NCBI GenBank assembly: GCA_022711665.1
Contig: JAKLEN010000004.1
Coordinates: 374,528 to 438,527 of the forward strand
Direction: 5' to 3'
Length of the DNA: 64,000 bases
Source: Acidobacteriota bacterium
Lineage (GTDB): Bacteria > Acidobacteriota > Aminicenantia > Aminicenantales > Saccharicenantaceae
In this document: positions 33,131 through 41,764 of the stretch, piece by piece
How positions within the stretch are numbered: position 1 is the first letter of the stretch
Layout of the letters: the number at the start of each line of letters is the position of its first letter
The notes under the pieces: generated by a model
What the model was told of the DNA's origin: nothing
Database searches by the model: none
Seen by the model: only the letters and a program-made list of their open reading frames with translations
Position numbers and translations under genes: made by a program

Positions 33131-35078
33131 AAGAACTTTTTTCGTCACGACGCCGATCTATTACGTCAACGACGTGCCCCACATCGGGCACGCCTACACC
33201 ACCGTCATCGCCGATGCCCTGGCCCGCTTCCAGAAGCTGGCCGGCAAGGACGTCTTCTTCCTGACCGGGACGGACGAGCACGGCCAGAAGATCGAAAAGG
33301 CGGCGGCCGAGAAGGGGACGACCCCCAAGGCCCTGGCCGACTCGGTCGTCGGCCGGGCCCAGGGCCTCTGGAAGGCCCTGGATATCGAGTACGACTTCTT
33401 CGTCCGGACGACCATGGATTTCCACGAGAAGGGCGTCCAGAAGCTCTTCCAGCTCCTGCTCGACAGGGGCGACATCTATAAAGGCACTTACAAGGGCTGG
33501 TACTGCGTTTCCGACGAGAACTTCCTGGCCGACGACATCCCCGTCGACGCCGACGGCCGCAAGACCTGTCCCGACTGCGGCAAGAAGGCCTCGGCCGTGT
33601 CCGAGGAGACCTATTTCTTCCGGCTCTCGGCCTACCAGGACAGGCTCCTGAAGCTCTACGAGGAGCATCCCGAGTTCGTCCGGCCGCAGAGCCGCCTGAA
33701 CGAGGTGGCCAGCTTCGTCCGGGGCGGGCTCAAGGACCTGAGCATCACCCGGACCACGGTCAAGTGGGGCATCCCCGTGCCGGGCGATCCCAAGCACACC
33801 ATCTACGTCTGGTTCGACGCTTTGCACAATTACGTCACGGCCAGCGGCTACGGCTGGGACGAGGCCCGCTTCGAGAAGTTCTGGCCGGCCGACGTCCAGC
33901 TCGTCGGCAAGGACATCCTGCGCTTCCACGCCGTCTACTGGCCGGCCTTCCTGATGGCCGCCGGGCTGCCCCTGCCGCGGACGATCTTCAGCCACGGCTG
34001 GTGGCTCAAGGACGACACCAAGATGTCCAAGTCCCGGGGCAACGTCCTCGACCCCCACGTCCTGCTGAAGACCTTCGGGCCGGATCCGATCCGCTACTTC
34101 CTGCTGCGCGAGATCCCCATCGGCCTGGACGGCAACTTCTCCCACGAGGGCTTCCTGCACCGGGTCAACTCCGACCTGGCCAACGACTTCGGCAACCTGG
34201 TCCAGCGGACGTTGACCATGATCGGCAACTATTTCGGCGGCGCCATCGAAGCTCCCGGCGAAGAGACGGCCGAAGACGCCGCGATCCGGACGGAGTTCGA
34301 CGGGCTCAAGGGGCGCGTCTTCGATCATTTTCAGGCCTGCGCCCTGAACAAGGCTCTCGAGGAGATCTGGTCCTATATCAGCCGGGTCAACAAGTACCTG
34401 GCCGATCACCAGCCCTGGATCATGGCCAAGGACCCCGCCCTCCGGCCCCGGCTGGGCCGGGTGCTTCTCCAGGCCGCCGCCGCCATCCGCGGGGCGAGCT
34501 ACCTCGCCTATCCGGTGATGCCCCGCTCGGTCGACAAGGTCTGGGGCTTCCTGGGCGAGGCCGCCGGGCCCGCCGGGGTCCGCTGGGAGGCGATCGATTT
34601 CGGCAGCTTCGGCCCCGGCCGCAAGGTCGGGACGCCGCAGGCCCTCTTCCCGAGGGTGGCGCTGAAGGATTTCCTGGGCGACGAATCGGCCGCCGGTCAG
34701 GACTCCGGCCCCGCGGCCGGGCCCGAAACGACGAAGGGAGCGACGAACATGGACATCATCACCTACGAAGAATTCAAGAAATTGGACCTCCGGGTGGCCC
34801 GCATCCTCGAGGCCGAGCGCGTCCCCGGCGCGACCAGGATCCTCAAGCTCAAGATCGACATCGGCACGGAGCAACGGCAGATGGTCGCCGGCGTGGCCGA
34901 GACCTACACGCCCGAGGAGCTGGTCGGCAAGAGCCTCATCGTCATCTGCAATCTCAAGCCAGCCGTCATCCGGGGCATCGAGTCCCAGGCCATGCTCCTG
35001 GCCGCCATCACCCCCGACAACAAGGCCCTCATCCCCTTCTTCGACCGCGACATCGCGGCCGGGGCCATGGTCAAGTAA
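33108..35078 (+). CDS. metG: Methionyl-tRNA synthetase with C-terminal tRNA-binding domain
   Basis: The protein is 656 aa, a class I synthetase. The ATP motifs are HIGHAYTTV (HIGH) and TKMSKSRG (KMSKS). The connective peptide retains a CPDC pair plus a single earlier Cys, so a full four-Cys zinc knuckle is not evident. After the anticodon-binding helical domain, a ~30-residue Gly/Ala linker leads to a Trbp111/EMAP-like OB domain (about 545-656: [20 protein letters not shown]). The start at 33108 has GGGGAGG upstream inside folE. Its 3' end overlaps the convergent tsaC gene by 8 bp. Confidence 0.95.
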   Translation: MSTSSEAKRTFFVTTPIYYVNDVPHIGHAYTTVIADALARFQKLAGKDVFFLTGTDEHGQKIEKAAAEKGTTPKALADSVVGRAQGLWKALDIEYDFFVRTTMDFHEKGVQKLFQLLLDRGDIYKGTYKGWYCVSDENFLADDIPVDADGRKTCPDCGKKASAVSEETYFFRLSAYQDRLLKLYEEHPEFVRPQSRLNEVASFVRGGLKDLSITRTTVKWGIPVPGDPKHTIYVWFDALHNYVTASGYGWDEARFEKFWPADVQLVGKDILRFHAVYWPAFLMAAGLPLPRTIFSHGWWLKDDTKMSKSRGNVLDPHVLLKTFGPDPIRYFLLREIPIGLDGNFSHEGFLHRVNSDLANDFGNLVQRTLTMIGNYFGGAIEAPGEETAEDAAIRTEFDGLKGRVFDHFQACALNKALEEIWSYISRVNKYLADHQPWIMAKDPALRPRLGRVLLQAAAAIRGASYLAYPVMPRSVDKVWGFLGEAAGPAGVRWEAIDFGSFGPGRKVGTPQALFPRVALKDFLGDESAAGQDSGPAAGPETTKGATNMDIITYEEFKKLDLRVARILEAERVPGATRILKLKIDIGTEQRQMVAGVAETYTPEELVGKSLIVICNLKPAVIRGIESQAMLLAAITPDNKALIPFFDRDIAAGAMVK

Positions 35079-35721
35079 GGACCCGGGCGCCGAGGACGGC
35101 CTCGATCCGGGCCGCGGAGATAGGCCCTTCGCGCAGGAGCCGGGGCGCCTCTCCGGCCAGATCGACGATGGTCGAAGGCCGGCCGCCGGGCGCCGGGCCG
35201 CCGTCGATCACCAGGTCGACCCGGCCGCCGAAGAGGTCCGCGATCCGCCGCGGATCGGCGATCTCGGGCTCGCCCGCCAGGTTGGCGCTGGTCGCGGTCA
35301 GCGGCTCGCTCATCTCCCGGACGAGGTCCCGCAGCCAGGCCAGCGGCGGGAGGCGCAGGGCGATCGTCCGGCCCGGCCCGAGCAGGCGGTCGGGCAGACC
35401 GGCGGCGGCCGGCAGGACGAGGGTCAGCGGACCAGGCCAGAACTCCCCGGCCAGGACCTTGAAGGCGCCCGGCGGGTCCGGCGCCACGACCTCCCGGACC
35501 ATGTCCAGGTCGGAGACTATGAACGACAGCGGCTTGGACGCGTCGCGCTTTTTCAACCGGAAGACCCTGGCCACTCCCCCGGCGTTGAAGGCCGCCGCCC
35601 CCAGGGCATAAAACGTCTCCGTGGGATAGGCGGCCACGGCCCCGGCCAGCAGGCCGCGGGCGATCTCCCCGGCCGGGAACGGCTCTCCGGGGGCGAGGGT
35701 AACGATCCGGGTCTTGGTCAA
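35071..35721 (-). CDS. tsaC: Threonylcarbamoyl-AMP synthase (Sua5/YciO/YrdC family)
   Basis: The protein is 216 aa with a TTG start placed 8 nt after GGAGG. The YrdC fold signature is present: AYPTETFYALG, KKRDASKPLSFIV, WPGPLTLVLP, ALRLPP and the TSANLAGEPE loop. It makes threonylcarbamoyl-AMP from Thr, bicarbonate and ATP for the t6A37 tRNA modification. It lacks the C-terminal Sua5 domain, so it is the short TsaC/YwlC form. A promoter lies at 35739-35768. Confidence 0.9.
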   Translation of the reverse strand: MTKTRIVTLAPGEPFPAGEIARGLLAGAVAAYPTETFYALGAAAFNAGGVARVFRLKKRDASKPLSFIVSDLDMVREVVAPDPPGAFKVLAGEFWPGPLTLVLPAAAGLPDRLLGPGRTIALRLPPLAWLRDLVREMSEPLTATSANLAGEPEIADPRRIADLFGGRVDLVIDGGPAPGGRPSTIVDLAGEAPRLLREGPISAARIEAVLGARVLT

Positions 35722-35738
35722 GGATGGCCTCCGCCGGG

Positions 35739-35768
35739 ATGGTAAGCCGGGACTTGTCTAAAAGTCAA
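35739..35768 (-). promoter_or_regulatory. Promoter for tsaC
   Basis: Minus strand: TTGACT (35768-35763), 18-nt spacer, TACCAT (35744-35739). The transcript should begin close to the Shine-Dalgarno site of the TTG-started gene. Confidence 0.5.
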
Positions 35769-35865
35769 ACGCCGGGGCCCGGGCCGGAGGACATTTGACC
35801 TGTTTTGGGCACAGCCGGGCCGGCCGGCGGCCCGCGGCCTCCCAGGGCAGGCCTGGCATATTTTT

Positions 35866-35874
35866 TGCTATAAT
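35866..35874 (+). promoter_or_regulatory. Extended -10 promoter for the 35898 barrel gene
   Basis: TGCTATAAT: a perfect -10 (35869-35874) with the TGn extension. There is no clear -35, as expected for extended -10 promoters. It is followed by CAGGAGG and the ATG at 35898. Confidence 0.6.
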
Positions 35875-35897
35875 GCTTTGCGAACAGGAGGAAAGAC

Positions 35898-36671
35898 ATG
35901 AAAAAGCTGATAGTCCTCGCGGCGGGACTGCTCCTCATCGTCCCGGCCGCCGCCCTCGCCGATTCGGTCCAGCTGCGGCTGGGATACTTCATCCCCCGCT
36001 TCTCGGCCGACGTCACCGGCAATCCCAACAGCCTCTGGGCCATCGAGCTCGACCAGATGAGCTTCGCCAAGAAGGATTACCAGGGCAGCATGATCGGCTT
36101 CGGCTACGACTACTTCGTCGGCAAGAACATCAACCTCTGCCTGGCCCTGGACTTCTACAATCAGAGCGAGGTCGGCTACTACAACGACTGGGTCGTCAAC
36201 ACGCTCGAAGAGGGCGACTTCGCCTTCCCCTATGAATACTACATGGGCAACGACATCACCCATTCCTTCCGGGTGTCCTCGACGCCGCTGCAGCTGTCGG
36301 TCAAGTTCCTGCCCCTCGGCCGCCGGGTCAGGCTCGTCCCCTACTTCGGCGGCGGCGGGAGCCTGGTCTTCTGGCGCGTGCGCATGTTCGGCGACATGGT
36401 CAACTTCGCCGATCCCTGGGTCTATACCGATACCGAACTGGGCGACGTGGACATCTATCCCGTGGAGCAGGTGCTGGGGCGGGAGAACGGCATCTCCTTC
36501 GGCTGGCACGCCTTCGGCGGCTTCCAGTTCCCGATCAGCGAGCGGGCGACCGTCGAGGCCGAGGTCCGCTATCATTCGGTCAAGGCCAAGCTCGAGGAAT
36601 GGTTCGCCGGGTTCGACGACTTCGATCTCGGCGGGCTTTCTCTGACGGCGGGATTGAGCTTCTGGTTCTAG
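35898..36671 (+). CDS. Outer-membrane beta-barrel protein
   Basis: The protein is 257 aa with a Sec signal (cleavage near ALADS). The mature part alternates strands rich in aromatic residues (LGYFIPRFSADVT, LCLALDFYNQSEVGYYNDW, LVPYFGGGGSLVFWRV, VEAEVRYHSVKAKL), and the last residues LSLTAGLSFWF end in the Phe typical of BAM-inserted barrels. Size fits a 10- to 12-stranded barrel. No specific family recognised. It has a strong Shine-Dalgarno (AGGAGGA) and its own terminator (36691-36722). Confidence 0.78.
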   Translation: MKKLIVLAAGLLLIVPAAALADSVQLRLGYFIPRFSADVTGNPNSLWAIELDQMSFAKKDYQGSMIGFGYDYFVGKNINLCLALDFYNQSEVGYYNDWVVNTLEEGDFAFPYEYYMGNDITHSFRVSSTPLQLSVKFLPLGRRVRLVPYFGGGGSLVFWRVRMFGDMVNFADPWVYTDTELGDVDIYPVEQVLGRENGISFGWHAFGGFQFPISERATVEAEVRYHSVKAKLEEWFAGFDDFDLGGLSLTAGLSFWF

Positions 36672-36690
36672 GCGCGGAGCTCGATCGCCG

Positions 36691-36722
36691 GGGCGCGTCC
36701 TTCCGGGACGCGCCCTTTTTTT
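36691..36722 (+). terminator. Intrinsic terminator after the barrel gene
   Basis: GGGCGCGTCC pairs with GGACGCGCCC around a short TTCCG loop (36691-36715), followed by seven T. The repeat element begins at the next base. Confidence 0.9.
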
Positions 36723-36990
36723 GTTCTTTTCCCGATTTTGGGAGAATCCCTTTCTTCGGCTTGGCTCAGGGCCGGCGCGGAGCGGAGTCGTCGAAGCGAC
36801 CATCAGAAGCATGGCGTAGCGACTAGGAGCCATGCTTCTGGGAGATATCGGAGAAAGAGCTTTTTTTCAGAAATTTCTCAGAATCCCGGCCTCGAGTACT
36901 CGGCCGTGATTCTGACCTCCGCTCCCCAAAGTCCGCTCCGCGCCGCCCCGTCGCCGCCTCGAGAGGGAATCCCGGAAATGGGAGAAGAAC
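36723..36990 (+). repeat. 268-bp multi-palindromic repeat, copy 1
   Basis: This element recurs in inverted orientation at 45694-45961 with the same length and most bases identical. The ends form imperfect terminal inverted repeats of about 28 bp beginning GTTCTT. Inside are a perfect 13-bp inverted pair (36774-36786 with 36932-36944), a 12-bp hairpin (36804-36815 with 36829-36840) and an 8-bp plus 4-bp hairpin (36878-36915). It is non-coding: open frames across it are not conserved as genes. It begins directly after the terminator T-tract. Likely a MITE- or REP-like element. Confidence 0.85.
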
Positions 36991-37017
36991 TTTAAACTTG
37001 CCGCTGGATCCCGGGAC

Positions 37018-37890
37018 TCAGCGCTTTATGTCGAGCTTGAGCGGCTGGCTCCGGTCGAAGCGAATGACCAGCCGGCCCCAGGCGGAGGCGATGACGATCC
37101 GGCCGGTGAAGCGGCAGGGGAACTCGTCCCCGGCGAAGCCGGCCCGGACGTCCTCCCCGGCTTCGAAGAAGTCCAGCAGGAACGGCAGGGCGAAGCTCTT
37201 TTCGCCGTTCGCCGGCAGGCTCTTGTCGCCGGGGATGGCCCCGGCCAGAACGGGCCGGCCGCTGAAGAAGAGCTCATAGTCGATGGCCTCGACGATGAGG
37301 TCGTAGCCGTTGAGGTTCCTGAACAGGGGCTTGAAGACGACGTCGGCCCCGCCGACCGTCAGGTCCAGGACGTCGAGGGCCGGCAGGTCGATCTCGGGGT
37401 CTTTGAAGATCGGGAACTCCCCGCTGTAGGCGAAGGGCGCTTTCTGCTCCTTCTGGCGCTCGTTCCGGAAGTACATATCGCCGACGATGTCGCAGAGGGC
37501 CCGGCCCTCGATCGGCCCGACGGCCTTGAACAGCAGCTCGTAGGTGATCTTGACCGGCAGGGCGATGAGCGTCCGGCCGCCGCCCGGCACGGCCAGCGGC
37601 GCGTCCAGGGAGACCTCGGTGTTGATGTACTCTTTCTGGTCGATGCGGACCCGGTAGCGGTAGCGGACGAGCTCCCGGGGGGCCGCGGCCGGGTTGGACA
37701 CCAGGACATGGAAGGCCAGGACCAGGCCCGACGAGCTGAGGTCCTTGATGACCTTCTCCGTCAGGGTCAGGACGACATCGTCCCGGGCCCCGGCGGCCGG
37801 GGCCGCCGCGGCGCCGGCGACGGCCGGGACGAGCCCCAGGCCGAAGGCGGCCAGCGCCAAAAGGGCTATCGAACGCGTGCGGTTGTCCAT
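37018..37890 (-). CDS. LEA type 2 (LEA14/WHy-like) exported protein
   Basis: The protein is 290 aa from the ATG at 37890, with a Sec signal (cleavage near VAGAA). Two beta-sandwich repeats are apparent: residues about 35-150 (SGLVLAFHVLVSNPAA...LVRYRYRVRIDQKEY) and about 165-285 (FKPLFRNLNGYDLIVEAIDYELFFSGRPV), each with the N-P or N-L-N pattern followed by a polar beta hairpin seen in the LEA14/WHy domain. It would be periplasmic. Function unknown; desiccation or stress protection is suggested only by the family name. A promoter ends 11 nt before the ATG and no Shine-Dalgarno site is seen. Confidence 0.7.
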   Translation of the reverse strand: MDNRTRSIALLALAAFGLGLVPAVAGAAAAPAAGARDDVVLTLTEKVIKDLSSSGLVLAFHVLVSNPAAAPRELVRYRYRVRIDQKEYINTEVSLDAPLAVPGGGRTLIALPVKITYELLFKAVGPIEGRALCDIVGDMYFRNERQKEQKAPFAYSGEFPIFKDPEIDLPALDVLDLTVGGADVVFKPLFRNLNGYDLIVEAIDYELFFSGRPVLAGAIPGDKSLPANGEKSFALPFLLDFFEAGEDVRAGFAGDEFPCRFTGRIVIASAWGRLVIRFDRSQPLKLDIKR

Positions 37891-37901
37891 GTCGACATCA
37901 C

Positions 37902-37930
37902 AGGATACCCAAAACCCGGCCCTCTGACAA
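37902..37930 (-). promoter_or_regulatory. Promoter for the LEA-type gene, short leader
   Basis: Minus strand: TTGTCA (37930-37925), 17-nt spacer, TATCCT (37907-37902), then 11 nt to the ATG at 37890. Confidence 0.45.
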
Positions 37931-37997
37931 GGCCGGCGAAACGCGCCGGACGGGACAGGGCGCCGGAAACGCCGGCCGGGCCCGGCCCCCATTTCCC

Positions 37998-38027
37998 TTT
38001 GCAGTCCGGGCCCGCGAATCCTATAAT
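37998..38027 (+). promoter_or_regulatory. Promoter for the C1 peptidase/CCA/galE operon
   Basis: A perfect TATAAT at 38022-38027, with TTTGCA at 37998-38003 as a weak -35 at 18-nt spacing. The transcript would carry a ~35-nt leader with GGGAGGAGG before the ATG at 38071. Confidence 0.55.
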
Positions 38028-38070
38028 GAGGGTCCATGCCCCGGCCGCTCTCCGGGGAGGAGGGACAACG

Positions 38071-39288
38071 ATGAAACTTCGCGGATCGGTCCTCGTCATC
38101 CTAGTTCTGGCCGCGATCCTAACGGCCGGCTGCGGCCGGAAGGGACAGGCCCCGGCGTCCGCCGGCCCGGGCCCCAAGCACGACCAGGCCGTCTACGTCA
38201 AAGAAGGGCCCGAGAGCCCCGAGGCCAATTTCCTGGCCGCCGACCTGACCGGCTTCGTCCACCCGACCGACCCCAAGGAGTTCACCAAGCTCTTCCACCT
38301 GCCGCCCGTCCAGCAGGGCCGCACCGGGACCTGCTGGGCCTTCGCCGCCACCTCGCTCCTCGAATCGGAGCTGCGCCGCCAGGGGCAGGCCGAGGTCAAG
38401 CTCTCCGAGATGCACACGGTCTACTGGGAATACGTGGAAAAGGCGCGCCGCTTCGTCCGGGAGAAGGGCCAGTCCTTCCTCGGCCAGGGCTCCCAGCCCG
38501 ATTCAGCCCTAGTCCGGATCAAGCAGTACGGCCTGGTCCGCGAATCCGACTACAGCGGCCTCCCCGCCGGCCGGACCGCGCACGACCACGGCGCCCTGTT
38601 CCGAGAGTTCCGCGAGTACCTGCAGGGCCTGGCGGCCGGGAACGCCTGGGACGAGGCGGCCGCCGTCAGCGGGGTCCGGGCCATCCTGGACAAGCACCTG
38701 GGACGGCCGCCGGCCCGGATCGACGTCGACGGCCGGTCGCTGACGCCGCTCGAGTACCTGGCTTCGCTCGGTCTCAAGCCGGACGATTACGTTTCGTTCA
38801 CGAGCTTCCTCTACGGCCCCTTCTACGCCAAGTGCGAGTACAAGGTCCCCGACAACTGGCGGCGCTCGCAGGACTACCATAACCTTCCCCTCTACGAGTT
38901 CTCGCTGGCCCTGCTCCGGGCCCTGCGGCGGGGCTACTCCACGACCCTGGCCGTCGATTTCTCCGAGCCGGGCTACCTCGGCCTGGATGACCTGGCCATG
39001 GTCCCGACCTTCGATATCCCCTCCCAGTACATCGACCAATCCAGCCGCGAGTACCGCTTCGCCAACGGCGTCTCGACCGACGACCACGCCGTCCATTGCG
39101 TCGGCTACATCGAGGAGGCCAAGGGCAACTGGTTCCTGATCAAGGATTCCTGGGAGAACGCCTGGTGGGGCCGGGCCAAGGGATATTTCTTCTACCAGGA
39201 CGACTACGTCCGCCTGAAGTGCCTGATGTTCATGGTCCACAAGGACGGGGTCAGGGAGATGCTGGAGAAGTTCACGGCCGCCGAATGA
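38071..39288 (+). CDS. Papain-like (C1 family) cysteine peptidase lipoprotein
   Basis: The protein is 405 aa. The lipoprotein signal ends LTAGC (Cys21). The catalytic Cys is in QGRTGTCWAFA (Cys88), preceded by the oxyanion Gln region; the His is in TDDHAVHCVGY (His339) and the Asn in IKDSWENAWWG (Asn363). The arrangement and the long insertion between Cys and His resemble the bleomycin hydrolase/aminopeptidase C branch. The lipoprotein signal implies an extracytoplasmic protein, while bleomycin hydrolase is cytosolic. Its stop overlaps the CCA gene start by 4 nt (ATGA). Confidence 0.85.
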   Translation: MKLRGSVLVILVLAAILTAGCGRKGQAPASAGPGPKHDQAVYVKEGPESPEANFLAADLTGFVHPTDPKEFTKLFHLPPVQQGRTGTCWAFAATSLLESELRRQGQAEVKLSEMHTVYWEYVEKARRFVREKGQSFLGQGSQPDSALVRIKQYGLVRESDYSGLPAGRTAHDHGALFREFREYLQGLAAGNAWDEAAAVSGVRAILDKHLGRPPARIDVDGRSLTPLEYLASLGLKPDDYVSFTSFLYGPFYAKCEYKVPDNWRRSQDYHNLPLYEFSLALLRALRRGYSTTLAVDFSEPGYLGLDDLAMVPTFDIPSQYIDQSSREYRFANGVSTDDHAVHCVGYIEEAKGNWFLIKDSWENAWWGRAKGYFFYQDDYVRLKCLMFMVHKDGVREMLEKFTAAE

Positions 39289-40730
39289 CCAAGCTGGCTT
39301 TCGATTTCCCCGACCGGGCCCTGTTCGTCCGGCTCTTCGGAGGGGACGTCTATGCCGTCGGCGGCTCCGTCCGCGACCGGATCCTCGGCCGCCCCTCGCC
39401 GGAGGTCGATCTGCTGGTCGCCGGCCGGCCGCTCGAAACGATCGTGGCCCGGCTGGAGAAGCACGGCCGGGTCGACCTGGTCGGCAAGAGTTTCGGCATC
39501 ATCAAGTTCACCCGGCTGGGACGGACCTACGACGTCGCCCTGCCCCGGGTCGACCGGGCGGCGGCCGCGGACGTCCGGCGCCACAAGGACATCGTCGTGG
39601 CCGCCGACCCCGGCCTGCCCGTGGAGAAGGACCTCGAGCGGCGGGACTTCCGCGCCAACAGCATGGCCGTGCGTCTCAAGGACGGCGCCCTCATCGATCC
39701 CTTCGAGGGTCGTCGGGACACGCTGGCCCGGCGCCTCCGCCTGACCAACCCGTCGGCCTTCCCCGACGACCCGCTGCGCGTCGTCCGCGTGGCCCGTTTC
39801 GCCTCGGTCCTGAGCTTCCGGGTCGACCCCTCGATCTACCCGGCCGCCCGGGCGGTCGACCTGTCCGGTCTGAGCGTCGAGCGGGTCAACGACGAGATGT
39901 TCAAGCTGCTCCTCGATTCGCCGCGGCCGTCGGTCGGGCTCGAGGAGATGTTCCGCCTCGGCATCCTCGAACAGTGGTTCCCCGAGCTCCAGGCCCTGAC
40001 CCTGGCCATCCAGGACTCGGTCTTCCACCCGGAGCGTGACGACTACGGCCATCACACCGTTTGGGCCCACATCAAGCTCACCGTCGATCAGGCCGCCGCC
40101 CTGGGGCGCCGGCGCGAGCTCCCGCCGCCGCGGCGGCTGGCCCTGCTCCTGGCCGCGCTGTACCACGACCTGGGCAAGGCCACGACGACGCGTTGGGAAT
40201 TCAAGCGCGGCCGCATGGCCGTGACCTCGGCCGGCCACGACATCCAGAGCGAGCGGGCCGCCCGCCGCGTCCTGCTCCGGTTCAAGGTCCAGACCTGGAA
40301 CGGCTGTCCCATCGGCCGCCTGGTCCCGCTTCTCATCCGGGTCCACCACCGGGCCGGCGAGCTCTGGAACAGCCGCGAAGACGTCACCCGGAAGGCCTTC
40401 AACCGCCTGGCCGCCGACGTCCAGGGCGAGATCGAGCTCGTCGTCCTGCTCGACGCGGCGGACCGGGCCGGCCGGGGGGCCCGCCTGGTCCGCGGCCTCG
40501 ACCGCCAGGCCCGCTGGCTGTTCAGGAAGTTCGACCAGCTCCGGGTCAACCGGGAGACGATCAAGCCCCTGGTCATGGGCCGGGACCTCATCGCCCTCGG
40601 GGTCCCGCCCGGCCCGGAGATGGGCCGCCTGCTCAAGAAGCTCTACCGGGCCCAGCTCGACAACGTGTTCGACACCAAGGCGGCCGGCCTGGCCAGGGCC
40701 CGCCGCCTCCTCGAAAGGACGGCGCCATGA
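39285..40730 (+). CDS. CCA tRNA nucleotidyltransferase / poly(A) polymerase family with HD domain
   Basis: The protein is 481 aa, a class II nucleotidyltransferase. The GG-motif YAVGGSVRDRILG is intact, but the first catalytic carboxylate is Glu instead of Asp (EVD for DxD). RRDFRANSMAV, the DPLRVVRVARFAS block and a C-terminal HD phosphohydrolase domain (ALYHDLGK, about 285-295) follow. CCA-adding, A-adding and poly(A) polymerase activities cannot be told apart by eye. It overlaps the C1 peptidase upstream and galE downstream by 4 nt each (ATGA), so the three are translationally coupled. Confidence 0.85.
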   Translation: MTKLAFDFPDRALFVRLFGGDVYAVGGSVRDRILGRPSPEVDLLVAGRPLETIVARLEKHGRVDLVGKSFGIIKFTRLGRTYDVALPRVDRAAAADVRRHKDIVVAADPGLPVEKDLERRDFRANSMAVRLKDGALIDPFEGRRDTLARRLRLTNPSAFPDDPLRVVRVARFASVLSFRVDPSIYPAARAVDLSGLSVERVNDEMFKLLLDSPRPSVGLEEMFRLGILEQWFPELQALTLAIQDSVFHPERDDYGHHTVWAHIKLTVDQAAALGRRRELPPPRRLALLLAALYHDLGKATTTRWEFKRGRMAVTSAGHDIQSERAARRVLLRFKVQTWNGCPIGRLVPLLIRVHHRAGELWNSREDVTRKAFNRLAADVQGEIELVVLLDAADRAGRGARLVRGLDRQARWLFRKFDQLRVNRETIKPLVMGRDLIALGVPPGPEMGRLLKKLYRAQLDNVFDTKAAGLARARRLLERTAP

Positions 40731-41698
40731 CCATCCTCGTCGCCGGCGGGGCCGGCTACATCGGCTCGCACACCGTCCGGGAGCTCGCCCGGGAGGGCTT
40801 CGACGTCCTGGTCCTCGACAACTTATCGAGCGGCCGGCGGGAGCTCGTCGCCGGGGTCCCCTGCGTCGAAGCCGACCTCCTCGACCGGGAAGCCCTGGGC
40901 CGGATCTTCCGCGACCGGCCGATCGGGGCGGTCCTCCACTTCGCCTCGCTCATCCAGGTCGGAGAATCGTTCGCCAACCCCCGGAAATACTACACCCACA
41001 ACCTGACGACCAGCCTGAACCTGTTCGACGCCATGCTCGAGGCCGGAACGAAGGCCCTGATCTTCTCCTCCACGGCCGCCGTTTACGGCGAGCCCGAGAC
41101 GACCCCCATCCCCGAGGACCATCCGACGCGGCCGGCCAACCCCTACGGCCGGGCCAAGCTCATGGTCGAGGACATCCTCCGGGATTACGAGCGGGCCCAC
41201 GGCCTGCGCTCCATCTCGCTTCGCTACTTCAACGCCGCCGGCGCGGCCCTCGACGGCACGGCCGGCGAATGCCATTCCCCCGAGACCCACCTCGTCCCGA
41301 ACGTCCTCTTGAGCCTCCTGGGAAAGGCGCCGCGGCTGAAGGTCTTCGGCGGCGACTTCCCGACGCCCGACGGGACGGCCGTCCGCGACTACATCCACGT
41401 CACCGACCTGGCGGCGGCCCACGTCCTGGCCCTGAAGAGGCTCCTGGCCGGAGAGGCCGGAGACGTCATCAATCTCGGCACCGAGGCCGGGCGGTCGGTG
41501 CTGGAGGTCATCCGTACGGCCGAGAAGGTCACCGGCCGGCCGGTCCCCTACGACCTCGCCCCCCGGCGGCAGGGGGACGTGGCGGTGCTCCTGGCTTCCA
41601 AGGCCAGGGCCGCCCGCATCCTGGGCTGGGCCCCCCGTCTGTCGTCGCTCGAGACGATCGTCGAGTCGGCCTGGAACTGGCACCGCAAGGCCGTCTGA
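40727..41698 (+). CDS. galE: UDP-glucose 4-epimerase
   Basis: The protein is 323 aa, an extended short-chain dehydrogenase. NAD-binding GGAGYIGSHTV, the catalytic SSTAAVYG with Ser/Thr, and YGRAK (Tyr-x-x-x-Lys) are in place; LRYFNAAGA and RDYIHVTDLA are characteristic of GalE. It interconverts UDP-glucose and UDP-galactose (or the GlcNAc/GalNAc pair) for glycan synthesis. The start at 40727 overlaps the CCA-enzyme stop. Confidence 0.92.
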   Translation: MTILVAGGAGYIGSHTVRELAREGFDVLVLDNLSSGRRELVAGVPCVEADLLDREALGRIFRDRPIGAVLHFASLIQVGESFANPRKYYTHNLTTSLNLFDAMLEAGTKALIFSSTAAVYGEPETTPIPEDHPTRPANPYGRAKLMVEDILRDYERAHGLRSISLRYFNAAGAALDGTAGECHSPETHLVPNVLLSLLGKAPRLKVFGGDFPTPDGTAVRDYIHVTDLAAAHVLALKRLLAGEAGDVINLGTEAGRSVLEVIRTAEKVTGRPVPYDLAPRRQGDVAVLLASKARAARILGWAPRLSSLETIVESAWNWHRKAV

Positions 41699-41722
41699 GC
41701 CGCCTTATACCCCTTTCCGGCG

Positions 41723-41752
41723 TTGACGGTCCGGCGGACCCTGTGGTATAAA
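41723..41752 (+). promoter_or_regulatory. Promoter for the MltD-like gene, short leader
   Basis: TTGACG at 41723-41728, 18-nt spacer, TATAAA at 41747-41752 (TAAAAT at 41749-41754 is an alternative). Only 10-12 nt separate the -10 from the ATG at 41765. Confidence 0.6.
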
Positions 41753-41764
41753 ATACGATTGAAA

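Noticed and set aside
36738..36995. Small open frame inside repeat copy 1
   Set aside because: Repeats of palindromes give open frames by chance; it has no Shine-Dalgarno site and no homologous frame of the same extent in copy 2.
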